A stretch of 15,505 nt of DNA from an uncultured Oscillibacter sp. (GTDB lineage Bacteria > Bacillota > Clostridia > Oscillospirales > Oscillospiraceae): contig NZ_UQXD01000051.1 of the NCBI RefSeq assembly GCF_900544955.1, positions 1 to 15,505 of the forward strand, given 5' to 3'. Positions within the stretch are counted from its first letter, which is position 1. Each line of letters begins with the position of its first letter. Below the pieces are notes generated by a model. That model ran no database searches and was not told the origin of the DNA. It worked only from the letters and a program-made list of their open reading frames with translations. Shown piece after piece: positions 1 to 6,094 of this stretch. A program made the position numbers and the translations under genes.

Positions 1-751
1 TGCCGTACCGCTCCGCGATCCCCCACAGGGTGTCCCCGGGCTGAACGGTGTAGGTCCGCTCCGCCGGGGCCTCCGCCAGCGTCACGGCGGCGGTGAACCG
101 GTCCCGGTCCACCGCCCCGGAAATGCCGGGCAGCACCCCCTGGTCCGTATACTGAAACCCCGCCCAGCCGGGCCAGACGCTGTTTTCCACCTCCGGCTCC
201 GCCGCCCCGTAGGCAGCCGCCCACAGGGGATACCGGGCAAACGCCTCCGTGCTCCACAGGGCGGAGGCGGCCCAGGCATCGGCGTACAGCAGGGGCACCT
301 GGCCCGTCTCCGCCTCCAGGACCTCCAGAAAGGCCAGGCCCACCGCCCGCACCTGCCGGGCGGAGAGCCCGTCGAAGGCCTCGAAATCCATGGCGGGGCG
401 GCAGTCGTAGCGCTGCTGCGCCAGCAGCCCCGCAAAGTGCCGGGCCTGGGCCCGGGCCGCCTCCGCCGTGCGGGCGGTGACGTAGTAATAGAAGCCCCGG
501 CGCAGCCCCGCCTCCGCCGCCCCGGCGGCGTTTTCCCGAAACCGGGCGTCCTCCGTCTCCCCGAAGCCCGCCCGGATATAGACGATCTCCACACCGCCCT
601 CCGCCAGGCGCTGGAAATCCACATGGCCCTGGTAAACGCTGATATCCGCCCCCTCGTAGACGGGCGCGGCGGGCGCCGGGCCCAGTGCCCGGGCCGGCGC
701 CGCCAGGGTCAGCAGCAGAACAAGCGCCGTCAGGGCGCAGCGGTGTTTCAT
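1..751 (-). CDS. Secreted GH25 lysozyme with C-terminal LysM domain (partial)
   Basis: Translating the minus strand from ATG at 751 gives an open frame of 250 codons that runs off the left edge, so the C-terminus is missing. Residues 1-22 form a signal peptide (basic start, Leu/Ala core, cleavage probably after ARA). Residues 34-42 (GADISVYQG) are the GH25 entry motif with the catalytic Asp36, and MDFE at 121-124 carries the second acidic pair (Asp122, Glu124). From about residue 231 a LysM repeat begins (YTVQPGDTLWGIAERYG). The family hydrolyses the MurNAc-GlcNAc bond of peptidoglycan, and LysM binds the glycan, so this is an exported cell-wall hydrolase. The SD GGGAGG lies inside the 3' arm of a terminator-like hairpin immediately upstream. 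It is last of a leftward gene row, behind the zinc-ribbon gene. Enzyme class is clear; its role (growth, defence, turnover) is not. Confidence 0.9.
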   Translation of the reverse strand, partial: MKHRCALTALVLLLTLAAPARALGPAPAAPVYEGADISVYQGHVDFQRLAEGGVEIVYIRAGFGETEDARFRENAAGAAEAGLRRGFYYYVTARTAEAARAQARHFAGLLAQQRYDCRPAMDFEAFDGLSARQVRAVGLAFLEVLEAETGQVPLLYADAWAASALWSTEAFARYPLWAAAYGAAEPEVENSVWPGWAGFQYTDQGVLPGISGAVDRDRFTAAVTLAEAPAERTYTVQPGDTLWGIAERYG

Positions 752-795
752 AAAAATCGCCTCCCGGACCAGACTATGCGTCCGGCCCGGGAGGC
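752..795 (-). terminator. Strong terminator-like hairpin abutting the lysozyme start codon
   Basis: On the minus strand, 795-759 folds into a continuous stem of about 16 bp. It has nine perfect pairs (GCCTCCCGG with CCGGGAGGC), a G-U pair, then six more pairs including one G-U, and a 5-nt loop GCATA. GATTTTTATG follows: the T run (756-752) touches the lysozyme ATG. The hairpin begins 14 nt after the stop of the zinc-ribbon gene. It is a good intrinsic terminator for that operon, but its 3' arm holds the lysozyme SD. It may therefore be an attenuator or an SD-sequestering structure. Confidence 0.75.
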
Positions 796-809
796 GTGCG
801 GAAAGGCGC

Positions 810-1046
810 TTATTCGACGGTCTCGCCGCACTCGGGGCAGGTCTTGGGAATCCCGCCCCGGAGGCGCCACAGCTTGCCGCAGTGGGGGCAGCGGAAGAAT
901 TTCAGCGTCTGGGCAAAGCCGCCCAGCATGCACAAAACCCCCGCGTAGGCCAACGCCATGTGGCCGACGGCCACATACAGGTACATCAGCCCCAGGCCCA
1001 CCGCGCACAGAATCCACAGCAGGTAAAAGCTCTTGCGGTAATTCAT
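810..1046 (-). CDS. Small membrane protein with C-terminal zinc ribbon
   Basis: A protein of 78 residues. Residues 6-24 and 28-46 are hydrophobic and likely form two membrane segments. The tail has CPHC (53-56) and CPEC (70-73), a four-cysteine zinc ribbon separated by basic residues, ending in a short acidic tail. ATG at 1046 is preferred: it lies 10 nt after the stop of the upstream gene, and TAAGGGGCG gives a modest SD. A longer reading from 1082 would overlap that gene and adds an unlikely basic leader. Zinc-ribbon membrane proteins of this size are common and mostly uncharacterised. I infer only that the ribbon faces the cytoplasm and could bind protein or nucleic acid. It is third in a leftward operon that appears to end at the hairpin just downstream. 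Confidence 0.75.
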   Translation of the reverse strand: MNYRKSFYLLWILCAVGLGLMYLYVAVGHMALAYAGVLCMLGGFAQTLKFFRCPHCGKLWRLRGGIPKTCPECGETVE

Positions 1047-1056
1047 GGCGCGCCCC

Positions 1057-1494
1057 TTACGTCCGGTCCGGGAACTTGGCACACAGCCGGTCCAATTCCT
1101 CGATGAGGGCGGTCATCTCCGGTTTGTCCAGGGTGCAGGTGAGCTCGGCGGTGTCGTTTCCGTCCATGGTGTTGGGCAGGAAGAAGGAGACGTACACCCG
1201 GTAATCCTCCCCCTCCGCGTCCGCGGACAAAAGGAAGTAGGGCTCGGCAAAGCTGCTCTCGTAGCGGTCCCGGATGCCCGCGTGCAGCACCTTCAGCCCG
1301 GCGGTCATCTCCTTGAGCTCGTAGGTCAGAAGGCAGCTGTTGGAGTCCTTGGTCAGACCCCCGTTCTCATCCCGCCAGGTGGCCCGCAGCACCAGCCAGT
1401 TCCGGTCGTCGCTGGCGGGGTCGCCGCCGTCGGCGGGCAGTTCGTAGTTCACGATGTGCAGCTCTAGGCTGGCATCCTCATTTTGAAACAGCAT
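1057..1494 (-). CDS. Uncharacterised 145-residue protein, WapI immunity-like
   Basis: An acidic, soluble protein of 145 residues with no signal peptide or membrane segment. The order of features recalls the WapI/Imm-type small domain found as an immunity protein and as stand-alone genes in Firmicutes: a short N-terminal beta segment, NWLVLRATW near residue 32, a central CLLTYELKEM that opens a helix, then a YVSFFLP strand and a C-terminal helix. This assignment rests on pattern memory and is tentative. ATG at 1494 has GAGGG upstream at a 7-nt spacing, and it lies 12 nt after the aldo/keto reductase stop, so the two are probably co-transcribed. No toxin gene or WapA-like repeat is visible nearby, so an immunity function is unsupported here. 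Confidence 0.75.
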   Translation of the reverse strand: MLFQNEDASLELHIVNYELPADGGDPASDDRNWLVLRATWRDENGGLTKDSNSCLLTYELKEMTAGLKVLHAGIRDRYESSFAEPYFLLSADAEGEDYRVYVSFFLPNTMDGNDTAELTCTLDKPEMTALIEELDRLCAKFPDRT

Positions 1495-1506
1495 GGTCTC
1501 TCCCTC

Positions 1507-2532
1507 TCAGTCGTTGTGGTGCTGGGCGTAGAACGCGTCGTAGTCCTTCAGCATCTTCTCCAGCAGGGCCGGGGTGTCCAGCTCGTAGGGGCAGCGGCTC
1601 TTGCAGGCGTCGCAGTGGACGCACGCTTCGATCTTGTGCATTTTGGCGTACCACTCGTCGCTCATGTAGGGCCGGTAGGGGGAGCGGCGGAGCAGGGCGC
1701 TCATCCGGGCCGCCTGGGGAATGTCGATGCCGGCGGTGCAGGGCAGGCAGTACCCGCAGCTGCGGCAGAAGTCCCCCGCCAGCTCCGCCCGGTCCCGCTG
1801 GATTACCGCCTGGATCTCCGGCGTCATGCCCGGGTCCCGGGCGTCCAGCTCCAGCCACTGGTCCAGCTCCCACTCGTGCTGCACGCCCCAGATGGGCACC
1901 ACCGTGGGATACTGGCGCATGAAGGCGTAGCACGCCTCGGCGTTGTTCAGCAGGCCGCCGGAGAGGCCCTTCATGGCGATGAAGCCCATGTCCGCCTCCC
2001 GGCACCGCTCCACCAGCTCCAAGTCCTTGTCCGAGGCCAGGTAGCAAAAGGGGAATTGCAGCGTCTCATAGAGGCCGGAGTCGATGGCGGCATGGGCCAC
2101 CTTCAGCCGGTGGTTGGTGATGCCAATATGGCGGATGTAGCCCTTTTTCTGCATCTCCAGCGCCGCGGCAAAGGGACCGTCCGGGTCCTCCGGGTCCGGC
2201 AGCTGGGCGGGGTTGTGAAACTGGAAGAGGTCGATGTAGTCCGTCTCCAGGCTGCGCAGGCTCTGCTCAATATGGCCCAGAACCGTTTGTTTGTCCTTGC
2301 CGCCGCTCTTGGTGGAGATCACCACATTTTGCCGCACGCCCCGGAGGGCGGCACCCAGCTTCTTCTCGCTGTCGGTGTAGGCATTGGCGGTGTCGAAGTA
2401 GTTCACACCGGCATCGTAGGCCCGGCGTACCAGCTTTTCCGCGTCGGCCTGGGAGATGCGCTGGATGGGCAGGGCGCCGAAGGATGTCCGGGAAACCAGC
2501 AGCTCCGTGCGGCCCAATCTGATTTTTTCCAT
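1507..2532 (-). CDS. Aldo/keto reductase with C-terminal iron-sulfur binding region
   Basis: A protein of 341 residues. The N-terminal two thirds is an AKR (alpha/beta)8 barrel with the catalytic tetrad visible: Asp47 and Tyr52 (DTANAYTDSE), Lys75 (STKSG) and His106 (QFHNP). The last third carries two cysteine clusters: C256-C259-C262-C265 (CRSCGYCLPC) and a ferredoxin-like CVHCDACKSRCP (C304, C307, C310, C314), able to hold 4Fe-4S clusters. This fused type is frequent in anaerobic Firmicutes. Its physiological substrate is generally unknown, presumably a carbonyl reduced with NAD(P)H or with electrons passed through the clusters. ATG at 2532 is chosen over the upstream frame at 2655 because AGGAGG lies at the right distance and the upstream part holds the promoter. 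It is first gene of a leftward operon. Confidence 0.92.
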   Translation of the reverse strand: MEKIRLGRTELLVSRTSFGALPIQRISQADAEKLVRRAYDAGVNYFDTANAYTDSEKKLGAALRGVRQNVVISTKSGGKDKQTVLGHIEQSLRSLETDYIDLFQFHNPAQLPDPEDPDGPFAAALEMQKKGYIRHIGITNHRLKVAHAAIDSGLYETLQFPFCYLASDKDLELVERCREADMGFIAMKGLSGGLLNNAEACYAFMRQYPTVVPIWGVQHEWELDQWLELDARDPGMTPEIQAVIQRDRAELAGDFCRSCGYCLPCTAGIDIPQAARMSALLRRSPYRPYMSDEWYAKMHKIEACVHCDACKSRCPYELDTPALLEKMLKDYDAFYAQHHND

Positions 2533-2548
2533 AGTTGTTCCTCCTGTC

Positions 2549-2572
2549 CGCCGCCGCAGGCGGCGTTTTTTT
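2549..2572 (+). terminator. Rightward terminator lying in the reductase 5' leader
   Basis: CGCCGCC (2549-2555), loop GCA, GGCGGCG (2559-2565), then seven T (2566-2572): a textbook intrinsic terminator for the plus strand. No plus-strand gene lies upstream, only the antisense of the reductase. In the minus-strand transcript the same bases form a hairpin near the 5' end, just before the reductase SD. It may stop antisense transcripts, stabilise the reductase message, or both. Confidence 0.6.
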
Positions 2573-2584
2573 CCCTCGAGAGGT

Positions 2585-2612
2585 ATTGTAGCACACTTTT
2601 CCCCGTTTGCAA
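2585..2612 (-). promoter_or_regulatory. Sigma-A-type promoter of the reductase operon
   Basis: On the minus strand -35 TTGCAA (2612-2607), a 16-nt spacer and -10 TACAAT (2590-2585), preceded by TGC, which is an extended -10. The start of transcription would be near 2578, giving a leader of about 45 nt. The -35 hexamer is palindromic and also fits the divergent promoter. Confidence 0.75.
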
Positions 2613-2634
2613 ATCCGGCGGGATATGTTAAGAT
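2607..2634 (+). promoter_or_regulatory. Sigma-A-type promoter of the lipoprotein-regulator pair
   Basis: Plus-strand -35 TTGCAA (2607-2612), a 16-nt spacer and -10 TAAGAT (2629-2634), preceded by TGT (extended -10). Transcription would start near 2641, just ahead of the SD GGGAGG at 2645-2650. It shares its -35 hexamer with the leftward promoter. Confidence 0.65.
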
Positions 2635-2660
2635 GGAGAAAAACGGGAGGAACACGCCAT

Positions 2661-3380
2661 ATGAGACCTTGGATGGGCGCCGTCCTGGCCCTGGCGCTGC
2701 TGTGCGCCGGGTGCGCCCGGCAGCAGCCGGCGCAGCCGACGCCGCCCCGGGAGGAGCCGGCGCCGGAGCAGATCCCCGCGCCCCCGCCGGCGGCGCCGGA
2801 GACAGAGGACCACGTGCTGCGGACGCTGACCACCCAGGTGGACGGCGGACGGAGCCTGACCCTGGAGATCGTGGGCAAAAAGCGGACGGACATGGACCAG
2901 TGGGGTGTCCGGGAAATCCGGGTGTACGAGGGAGCGCGCCTGCTCCAGACCCTCTCCGTCCAAGAGGCCATCGACACCGACGGCGTCAGCGGCGCCCTGG
3001 GGGCGGGGTACACGGACTGCCGGGACCCGGAGGGCGGCCTGGGCCTGGCGGACATGAACTTCGACGGCATCGCCGACCTCTCCCTGGCGGCCTGGATTCC
3101 GGCGGGGGGCAACCTCCCCTCCTACTACTGGCTGTGGGACAGCGACTCCGGGGCCTTCCGGTACGGCTTCTGCCTGCCAAACGCAGTGGTGGACGAGGAA
3201 AACCGGCAGATCATCTGCAGCCTCACCGAAACCGCCGGATACACCACGGAGTACTACGAATATGACGGCGGCGGCCGCCTGGAGCTGACCTACACGGTGA
3301 GCGAGACCTACCTGCCCGACGGCACCCTCCGGCGGGAGGCCTGGCGGCGGGTGGACGGCCAGCTGATACAGGAGGAGTGA
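2661..3380 (+). CDS. Lipoprotein with XAC2610-like domain
   Basis: A protein of 239 residues. Residues 1-17 are a hydrophobic lipoprotein signal ending in LCAGC, so Cys18 is the likely lipidated residue; the -3 position is Cys15, slightly off the usual lipobox. A Pro/Gln/Glu-rich linker (19-50) probably spans the wall, followed by a beta-rich domain. Residues 130-140 (ADMNFDGIADL) form an EF-hand-like acidic loop, then YYWLWDSDSGAFRY. This pattern recalls the XAC2610-related or FG-GAP-like extracellular proteins, whose function is unknown. ATG at 2661 has the SD GGGAGG and begins the signal peptide; the longer frame from 2607 overlaps the promoter. The next gene starts one base after the stop, so it is translationally coupled to a regulator. 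Confidence 0.85.
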   Translation: MRPWMGAVLALALLCAGCARQQPAQPTPPREEPAPEQIPAPPPAAPETEDHVLRTLTTQVDGGRSLTLEIVGKKRTDMDQWGVREIRVYEGARLLQTLSVQEAIDTDGVSGALGAGYTDCRDPEGGLGLADMNFDGIADLSLAAWIPAGGNLPSYYWLWDSDSGAFRYGFCLPNAVVDEENRQIICSLTETAGYTTEYYEYDGGGRLELTYTVSETYLPDGTLRREAWRRVDGQLIQEE

Positions 3381-3381
3381 C

Positions 3382-3729
3382 ATGGGACGAGATTTCCACT
3401 GGAAGGTGACGGTGCGGCTCTACGACGGGGACCAGCGGTGCTTCGGCCCCGGCGTGGCCGCCCTCCTCGCCCGGGTGGAGGCCCACCGCTCCCTCCGGGC
3501 GGCCGCGGCCTCCATGGAGATGGCCTACTCCAAGGCCTGGCGCATCGTCCGCACCGCCGAGGAGGCCCTGGGCTGCAAGCTGCTGGCGTCCACCATCGGC
3601 GGCGCCCACGGCGGCGGCGCCGTTCTGACGGCGGAGGCGTCGGCGCTGCTGGCGGCCTACCGGCGCTGCACCGCCGACGTGGAGGCCTATGCCCAGGCGC
3701 GGCTGGAGCAGGACTTTCCCCTTCCCTGA
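3382..3729 (+). CDS. ModE-type single-domain winged-helix regulator
   Basis: A protein of 115 residues matching only the N-terminal DNA-binding half of ModE. Residues 36-60 hold the helix-turn-helix (SLRAAAASMEMAYSKAWRIV). After it come the wing signature GGAHGGGAVLT (88-98 region) and a C-terminal helix that in ModE makes the dimer. The molybdate-binding Mop domains of full ModE (about 260 residues) are absent, so it cannot sense molybdate the classical way. Short ModE-like proteins are common in Clostridia and are often linked to molybdenum genes. Here the xanthine dehydrogenase genes lie about 1 kb away, a plausible target by inference only. The SD GGAGG overlaps the end of the lipoprotein gene and the ATG follows its TGA by one base, so the two form an operon. 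It ends at the shared terminator. Confidence 0.85.
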   Translation: MGRDFHWKVTVRLYDGDQRCFGPGVAALLARVEAHRSLRAAAASMEMAYSKAWRIVRTAEEALGCKLLASTIGGAHGGGAVLTAEASALLAAYRRCTADVEAYAQARLEQDFPLP

Positions 3730-3741
3730 GTCAAACAGTCG

Positions 3742-3755
3742 GCGGCGCGCGCCGC
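3742..3755. repeat. 14-bp perfect GC palindrome
   Basis: GCGGCGCGCGCCGC reads the same on both strands and is followed by TTTGC on the plus strand. It lies 12 nt after the ModE-like stop. It could add to termination or be chance in GC-rich DNA. Confidence 0.4.
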
Positions 3756-3797
3756 TTTGCGGCATGGCCCCGGGGCCGGAGGCCATGGACAGCCATC

Positions 3798-3829
3798 AAA
3801 AAAAGGACCGCCTCCGGGCGGTCCTTTTT
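3798..3829. terminator. Bidirectional intrinsic terminator
   Basis: GGACCGCC (3805-3812), loop TCCG, GGCGGTCC (3817-3824), flanked by seven A on the left (3798-3804) and five T on the right (3825-3829). It works in both directions and separates the converging ModE-like gene and the kinase-like gene, whose stop codon is 6 nt away. Confidence 0.9.
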
Positions 3830-3835
3830 GGCGGC

Positions 3836-4486
3836 TTATCCCTGGGTGGGGTCCTGCTCCGTGGGGCTGGGCACGGGGTGCTCCTTGTGCTCCACCATGG
3901 CCCGAATCAGCTCCACGGTGCCGCCCAGGCCCAGATAGCTGGAATCCAGGCAGAAGTCGTAGCTCTCCACCGCGCCCCACTTCTGGGAGGAGTAGTACTC
4001 GTAATAGGACGCCCGGCGCTTGTCGGTGCGGACGATGAGCTGGCGGGCCTTCTCCGGCGTCAGGTTCTGCCGCTTGGCCACCCGGGCGATGCGCACGTCC
4101 ATGGGGGCGTGGATGAACAGGCTCAGGTGGTTGGGATTGTCCGCCAGGGCATAGTCCGCGCAACGGCCGATCATGACGCAGGGCCCCTGCTCCGCCAGGT
4201 TGCGGATGGTGTCGAAGGTGGCCAGGTACACCTGCTGTTCCAAAGAGTCCCCGGCGCCGGTGCCGGGCAGGGCGAACATGTAAGAGTCCATGGCGATGGA
4301 GTACAGCAGGCTCTTGGGCCGCTCGTCGAAGTTCTCGAAGATCTTCTCACACAGGCCGCTCTTCTTGGCGGCCTCCTGTAACAATTCCTTATCGTAAAAC
4401 GGGATGCCCAGCTCTTTGGCCACGCGAATACCCACTTCTTTGCCGCCGCTTCCAAACTGGCGTCCAATGGTGATGATGGTTTTCAT
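3836..4486 (-). CDS. Cytidylate kinase-like family protein
   Basis: A protein of 216 residues beginning MKTIITIGRQFGSGGKEVG, whose G8-K16 stretch (GRQFGSGGK) is the P-loop. Further matches to the cytidylate-kinase-like family (PF13189) are YDKELLQEAAKKSG after the P-loop, an IGRCADYAL stretch near residue 105 and the basic lid region with RVAKRQ and RTDKRR. The family resembles Cmk in fold but is a separate clade, frequent in gut Clostridia, with an unproven substrate. True Cmk also phosphorylates CMP, so a nucleotide kinase role is the best guess. ATG at 4486 has AAGGGGG upstream and a near-perfect promoter at 4517-4545, so it is a single-gene unit closed by the bidirectional terminator. Confidence 0.9.
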   Translation of the reverse strand: MKTIITIGRQFGSGGKEVGIRVAKELGIPFYDKELLQEAAKKSGLCEKIFENFDERPKSLLYSIAMDSYMFALPGTGAGDSLEQQVYLATFDTIRNLAEQGPCVMIGRCADYALADNPNHLSLFIHAPMDVRIARVAKRQNLTPEKARQLIVRTDKRRASYYEYYSSQKWGAVESYDFCLDSSYLGLGGTVELIRAMVEHKEHPVPSPTEQDPTQG

Positions 4487-4516
4487 GGGAATGCCCCCTT
4501 TGCTTTTTATGTGTTG

Positions 4517-4545
4517 ATTATATCACACCCCCTCCCCACCGTCAA
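4517..4545 (-). promoter_or_regulatory. Near-consensus promoter of the kinase-like gene
   Basis: On the minus strand -35 TTGACG (4545-4540), exactly 17 nt, and -10 TATAAT (4522-4517). The leader is about 25 nt. This is the best match to the sigma-A consensus in the window, which suggests steady expression. Confidence 0.88.
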
Positions 4546-4585
4546 ATGAAAGCAGCGGGCGGGCCGCCCCGGGGGCGGAGCGGAA

Positions 4586-4613
4586 CGGCCGCCGGGCGTG
4601 CGCCCGGCGGCCG
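4586..4613. repeat. 13-bp GC-rich inverted repeat
   Basis: CGGCCGCCGGGCG (4586-4598), a 2-nt centre, and its reverse complement (4601-4613). It lies between the kinase promoter and the xdh terminator. No strong T run follows on either strand (GTTTCCC on plus). It may be a backup terminator or an imperfect remnant. Confidence 0.55.
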
Positions 4614-4646
4614 GTTTCCCACCGCCCGGCGCGGCTTCCGTCCCAC

Positions 4647-4673
4647 AAAACGGCCGCCCCATCGGGGCGGCCG
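4647..4673 (-). terminator. Intrinsic terminator of the xdhABC operon
   Basis: Perfect 10-bp stem CGGCCGCCCC (4651-4660) / GGGGCGGCCG (4664-4673) with a 3-nt loop, followed on the minus strand by TTTTG. It begins 19 nt after the xdhC stop. Confidence 0.85.
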
Positions 4674-4692
4674 TTGTTCTCCTCGCTGCCGT

Positions 4693-5199
4693 CTACCGGG
4701 GCATAGGCTTGCCCAGGCGCCGGTACATGGTCTTCTTCACCGCCCGGAGGATGTTCTCATACCCGGTACAGCGGCACAGGTGGCCGGAGAGGCGGCGGCG
4801 CAGCTCCTCGTCGCTGAACTCCTCCCCGCTCTCCAAAATCTCCACTGCTGTGAGGATGAAGCCCGGCGTGCAGAAGCCGCACTGGATGGCGGCCTCGTCC
4901 ACAAAGGCCTGCTGAATGTCGGACAGCTCCCCGTTGGGGCCCAGAAGACCCTCCAGGGTGCGGATGTGCCGGCCCTCCGCCCACACCGCCAGATAGATGC
5001 AGGAGTTGAAGGCCTCCCCGTCGATGAGGACGTTGCAGGCGCCGCACTCCCCCACCTCGCAGCCCTTTTTCACGGAGGTCATCCGGAAGTCGTTGCGCAG
5101 CATGTCCGTGAGGCTGGCCCGGACGTCCACCGTCCGCTCCACGTCCTTGCCGTTCAGGTTGAACCGGACCGTCTGATACTGTATCACATGCTTTTCCAT
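4693..5199 (-). CDS. xdhC: Xanthine dehydrogenase iron-sulfur subunit XdhC
   Basis: A protein of 168 residues with two 2Fe-2S domains: plant-ferredoxin-type cysteines C47, C52, C55 and C67 (GCEVGECGAC...SC), then the helical cluster domain C107, C110, C142 and C144 (QCGFC...LCRC). Length and sequence resemble E. coli XdhC (159 residues). It carries electrons from the molybdenum centre to the FAD of XdhB in a cytoplasmic complex. It is third of the operon: its ATG shares one base with the xdhB stop (TGATG), and GGGAGGG lies 8 nt ahead. A GTG one codon earlier (5202) is the alternative start. Assignment is secure for the subunit type; the substrate (xanthine, hypoxanthine or a related heterocycle) is inferred from the similarity of XdhA. 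Confidence 0.93.
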   Translation of the reverse strand: MEKHVIQYQTVRFNLNGKDVERTVDVRASLTDMLRNDFRMTSVKKGCEVGECGACNVLIDGEAFNSCIYLAVWAEGRHIRTLEGLLGPNGELSDIQQAFVDEAAIQCGFCTPGFILTAVEILESGEEFSDEELRRRLSGHLCRCTGYENILRAVKKTMYRRLGKPMPR

Positions 5200-6080
5200 C
5201 ACAGCGTCCCTCCCGCCCGTCTCGCCGCCTCCAGGAAGGCGCGCTTGGCGCTCTCCACGGCGATGTGCATCCGAAAGTCCTTGGCGGCCCGCCAGGAGTC
5301 CCGGGGGTGAATGTCCTCCCGTACCGCCTGGGCGAAGGTCTCCGCCAGCTCCTGGGTGAGGGGGCGGCCCTTTGCCGCCGCCTCCGCCGTCTCCGCCCGC
5401 AGGGGGACGGGGCCCGCCACGCCGAAGGCCACCCGCGCCCGCTCCACCGTCCGCTTGTCGGCGGAGAGGCGGACGTTAACGGAGGTCCCCAGGGTGGCGA
5501 TGTCCATGGCATTGCGCATGGCATACTTGATATAGTAGCCAAATGTGTCAGTATAGTCGTCTTTCTGGATCAGGATAGCGGTCTGAATCTCACCGGCCCG
5601 CAGGTCCACCTGTCCCGCCCGGAGATAGAACTCCCGGATGGGCACCAGCCGCTTCCCCTCCGGCCCCGTCAGCTCCACAACGGCGTTGTAGGCGAACAGC
5701 GTGGAGGCGGAGTCGGCGGAGGTGACGCCGTTGCAGGTGTTGCCGCCGATGGTGCCGATGTTGCGGATCTGGGGGCCGCCCACCTGGTCCACCGCCTCCC
5801 CCAGGACGTTCAGATACCGCTGGATCAGCGCATCCCGGGTGATGTGGGAGAAGCTGGTGAGGCTGCCGATGCGGAGCGTCCCGTCCGCCTCCAGGGTGAC
5901 CCCTCGCAGCGCGTCCAGGCCGTAAATGGAGATCAGCTCCGCGCCGGCCCGCTTCCCCTCCCGCATCTGCACCAGCACGTCGGACCCGCCGGCGATGATC
6001 TGGGCCTGGGGATGGGCCAGGCGGAGGGCCACGGCGTCCTCCACGCTGCCTGCCTGGTACAGGGCTTTCATATCATACAT
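5199..6080 (-). CDS. xdhB: Xanthine dehydrogenase FAD subunit XdhB
   Basis: A protein of 293 residues, against 292 in E. coli XdhB. The FAD-binding loops are visible at residues 28-36 (IIAGGSDVL) and 104-114 (QIRNIGTIGGN), and the CO-dehydrogenase flavoprotein C-terminal domain follows (about 175-290). It passes electrons from the iron-sulfur subunit to NAD+ or another acceptor. The start is ATG 6080 (MYDMKALYQ) with GGAGGG 8 nt upstream; a second ATG three codons in is possible. The gene starts 14 nt after the xdhA stop and overlaps xdhC by one base, so the three are translated as one operon. It is the only FAD subunit in the window. Confidence 0.93.
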   Translation of the reverse strand: MYDMKALYQAGSVEDAVALRLAHPQAQIIAGGSDVLVQMREGKRAGAELISIYGLDALRGVTLEADGTLRIGSLTSFSHITRDALIQRYLNVLGEAVDQVGGPQIRNIGTIGGNTCNGVTSADSASTLFAYNAVVELTGPEGKRLVPIREFYLRAGQVDLRAGEIQTAILIQKDDYTDTFGYYIKYAMRNAMDIATLGTSVNVRLSADKRTVERARVAFGVAGPVPLRAETAEAAAKGRPLTQELAETFAQAVREDIHPRDSWRAAKDFRMHIAVESAKRAFLEAARRAGGTL

Positions 6081-6094
6081 GTGGGGTTCCCTCC

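Noticed and set aside
82..624. A minus-strand open frame of 180 codons, Arg/Pro-rich
   Set aside because: It is another frame of the GH25 lysozyme gene, whose correct frame shows a signal peptide, catalytic motifs and LysM.
437..1204. A plus-strand open frame of 255 codons at the left side
   Set aside because: It is antisense to three leftward genes (lysozyme, zinc ribbon, WapI-like), all with SDs and recognisable sequence.
2533..2655. The longer start of the aldo/keto reductase at 2655
   Set aside because: The extra 41 residues cover the promoter and leader hairpin; AGGAGG directly precedes the ATG at 2532.
2700..3380. GC-rich short repeats (GCC/GGC runs) in the lipoprotein linker and elsewhere
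   Set aside because: They follow from Ala/Pro/Gly codons in GC-rich coding DNA; no regular spacer-repeat structure, so not CRISPR or a true tandem array.
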